Assembly: GCA_003529325.1 (NCBI GenBank)
Contig: DPVW01000026.1
Location: 5,957 to 12,466 of the forward strand
Origin: Candidatus Latescibacterota bacterium
Lineage (GTDB): Bacteria; Latescibacterota; UBA2968; UBA8231
DNA length: 6,510 bases
Direction: 5' to 3'
A program made the translations under genes and the position numbers. The notes below the pieces were generated by a model. The model saw nothing but the letters and a program-made list of their open reading frames with translations. It made no database searches and was not told where the DNA came from. The first letter of the stretch is position 1; every line of letters begins with the position of its first letter. This document shows, one piece after another, positions 5,185 through 6,510 of this stretch.

Positions 5185-6102
5185 TCATGATGGCATGCTA
5201 AGATCGGCGAAGTCCTGACGAAAGGCGGTTTCCACCGCCATGCGTTCGAGCCCTTCAACCAGACTGGCCGGGGACCAGCCGAGTTGTGCCTCGATGGTGT
5301 CGGTGCGCAATCCCGACCGCAGGGGCCGCGGCGCCGCCTGCCCGGCGTTGGCCGTCGTCATCGTCTCCATATGTGATGCATCAAGTCGAAAATGTTCGGC
5401 CACTTGGCGCACGAGTTGTTCTCGAGACAGGAATGTCGTGCCGCCCATGTGAAACAGACCAGAGACCCCCTGCCGGCTCAACTCGACCAACGCCCGCGCC
5501 AAGTCGTGAACATAGGTGGGATTCCCCCATTGGTCGCTTACAATCCGCATCGGTTTCCCCCGTACCAACGCGGCGAGGGGCCAGGTCACCAGATTCGGCC
5601 GCACCGAGCGTAGATGACCATACAGCCAGAGTGTGCGCACCACGAGGCCATCGACACCCGGATCCAGCAGCAGAGCCTCACTCTCCAGCTTCGTCTGACC
5701 GTATATGGAGAGTGGCCGCGTTGCGTCCTGCTCGGAGTAGGGTCCCTGCTGGCCATCAAAGACGTAGTCCGTAGACAGGTGGGCGATGCCGGCACCCACA
5801 TCGAGACTGGCGGCCACGACGTGGGCGACGATCTCATGGTTGACCCGGCGCGCCAACTCAGGCTCGGTTTCACACTGATCCACATTGGTCACGGCAGCCG
5901 TATGAATGACCCGATCCGGTCGCAGCTGACGCCACAACTCGACAACAGCGTCGACGTCGGTGAGATCGATGGCGTGACAGGGGACATCACCCACCGGTTC
6001 TGCTCTTCGACCGCAGCCGATACAATCGATATCGGCACCCCAGTCCGTTTGCAGCAGAGAACGCCCGAGCAGACCGTGGGCGCCGGTAACGAGGAGTCTC
6101 AC
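5185..6102 (-). CDS. rfbD: dTDP-4-dehydrorhamnose reductase (RmlD/RfbD family)
   Basis: This 305-residue cytosolic NAD(P)H-dependent reductase of the extended short-chain dehydrogenase family would carry out the last step to dTDP-L-rhamnose. Seen motifs: the nucleotide-binding VTGAHGLLG (5-13), DLTD (46-49), HTAAVTNVDQCE (67-78), the catalytic Ser/Thr in LSTDYVFDG (109-117) with the usual PYSEQD (121-126) after it, the YGQTK active-site pair Tyr134/Lys138, QWGNPTY (191-197) and the RPLRSGLRT segment (259-267). Length and motif order match RmlD_sub_bind proteins. The GTG start forms a GTGA overlap with the stop of the gene before it. RmlA, RmlB and RmlC are not in the window, so another dTDP- or NDP-deoxysugar, or the related MAT2B-like branch, remains possible. 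The glycosyltransferases next door support a sugar role. Confidence 0.85.
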   Translation of the reverse strand: MRLLVTGAHGLLGRSLLQTDWGADIDCIGCGRRAEPVGDVPCHAIDLTDVDAVVELWRQLRPDRVIHTAAVTNVDQCETEPELARRVNHEIVAHVVAASLDVGAGIAHLSTDYVFDGQQGPYSEQDATRPLSIYGQTKLESEALLLDPGVDGLVVRTLWLYGHLRSVRPNLVTWPLAALVRGKPMRIVSDQWGNPTYVHDLARALVELSRQGVSGLFHMGGTTFLSREQLVRQVAEHFRLDASHMETMTTANAGQAAPRPLRSGLRTDTIEAQLGWSPASLVEGLERMAVETAFRQDFADLSMPS

Positions 6103-6510
6103 TGCGCCGCCTGCAAGATCAACAGCTGACGTGCTGCAGCCGCGTGTCGTCGGTCAGCCGGGATGAGCAAACGCGTCCCTTGCAGGATACGCAATGCGCG
6201 TGTTGTGTCGCCGGCGGCGGCGAGTGCTTCGGCGGCAAGGGCCAGGCCCGAGGGCATTCGATCGTCCGTGTCGTCGGGGATGGCAGTCCACGAGGCTGGC
6301 CAGGACTGCGGCGCCGCATCGGCAAAGACGCCGGCCGATTCGTCCCAGAGATGCTCATCGGTCCACACTCGGACGCGGTGCGCCGCCCGGGCGAATTCCT
6401 CCCGCCCCGTGAGGCGCGTCAGATCATCGAAAGCGAGGGCGACCAGCATCTGATCCCGCAGCAGGCCGACGGCTGCTGGCTCGCTGGCCACGTGAGCCAC
6501 GGCACCATCG
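6099..6510 (-). CDS. C-terminal part of a YyaL/DUF255-like toroid protein (partial)
   Basis: An open frame runs from the right edge to TGA at 6099, giving 136 whole codons with the 5' part outside the window; the GTG at 6500 need not be a start. It is Ala/Leu-rich and helical, with no membrane segment. The order GLLRDQMLVALAFDDLTRLTG, then WTDEHLWDESAGVFAD, then DDRMPSGLALAAEALAAAGD resembles the C-terminal (alpha/alpha) toroid of thioredoxin-domain proteins of the YyaL/SSP411 (DUF255) group. In those, a Gly-Leu-Leu-x-Asp-Gln-like helix, a Leu-Trp-Asp-Glu turn and an Asn/Pro-Ser-Gly-rich helix recur in this order. The thioredoxin domain would lie outside the window. N-acylglucosamine 2-epimerase-like or other toroid hydrolases are alternatives. 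Its stop overlaps the RmlD start by 4 nt, so the two are co-transcribed. Confidence 0.5.
   Translation of the reverse strand, partial: DGAVAHVASEPAAVGLLRDQMLVALAFDDLTRLTGREEFARAAHRVRVWTDEHLWDESAGVFADAAPQSWPASWTAIPDDTDDRMPSGLALAAEALAAAGDTTRALRILQGTRLLIPADRRHAAAARQLLILQAAQ

Noticed and set aside
4446..5201. Plus-strand open frame of 251 codons opposite the DPM1-like gene
   Set aside because: The minus strand carries all GT2/DPM1 motifs in order; the plus-strand product shows none and mirrors the minus-strand gene's extent.

Overview
The window is GC-rich bacterial DNA in which every convincing gene lies on the minus strand, so the genes read from the right edge to the left. No rRNA, tRNA, insertion sequence, CRISPR array or phage gene was seen. 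The sequence does not fix the lineage. GC richness, three GTG starts in a row and an FtsX/LolE-type ABC module would suit many Gram-negative or environmental phyla, and I do not name one.

Layout in the direction of transcription. (1) From the right edge to 6099 is the C-terminal end of a larger protein, probably of the YyaL/DUF255 (alpha/alpha)-toroid group. (2) Overlapping it by 4 nt (GTGA) is an RmlD-type dTDP-4-dehydrorhamnose reductase (6102-5185). (3) Ten nt later is a DPM1-type GT2 enzyme, a polyprenyl-phosphate sugar synthase (5174-4455). (4) After 1 nt comes an unusual 570-residue protein (4453-2741). It joins a rhamnosyltransferase-like GT2 domain to the membrane and Rossmann region of a polyprenyl-phosphate sugar phosphotransferase, without that family's catalytic domain. 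(5) After 73 nt come a compact FtsX-family permease (2667-1966) and, 10 nt later, its ATPase (1955-1164), which together look like an ABC module of the LolDE/MacB class. (6) A 189-nt gap holds two strong inverted repeats. (7) A TauE/SafE family permease follows (974-210). (8) The last 205 nt hold a textbook sigma70-like promoter, a 26-codon mini-ORF with three Trp codons, and a strong rho-independent terminator.

Genes 1-4 are packed like one operon. Genes 2-4 fit cell-surface glycan or glycolipid assembly: supply of a deoxysugar nucleotide, charging of a lipid carrier, and membrane-anchored glycosyl transfer. The ABC pair may be co-transcribed with them or may have its own weak promoter. Its type (FtsX fold, short extracytoplasmic loop) is not that of an O-antigen exporter, so a direct role in glycan export is not supported. 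TauE is probably a separate unit.

The two points most worth a second look are the promoter/mini-ORF/terminator array at 10-205, which can be folded like a Trp-type transcription attenuator (or may encode a small RNA), and the GT2-phosphotransferase chimera that lacks a phosphotransferase active domain.
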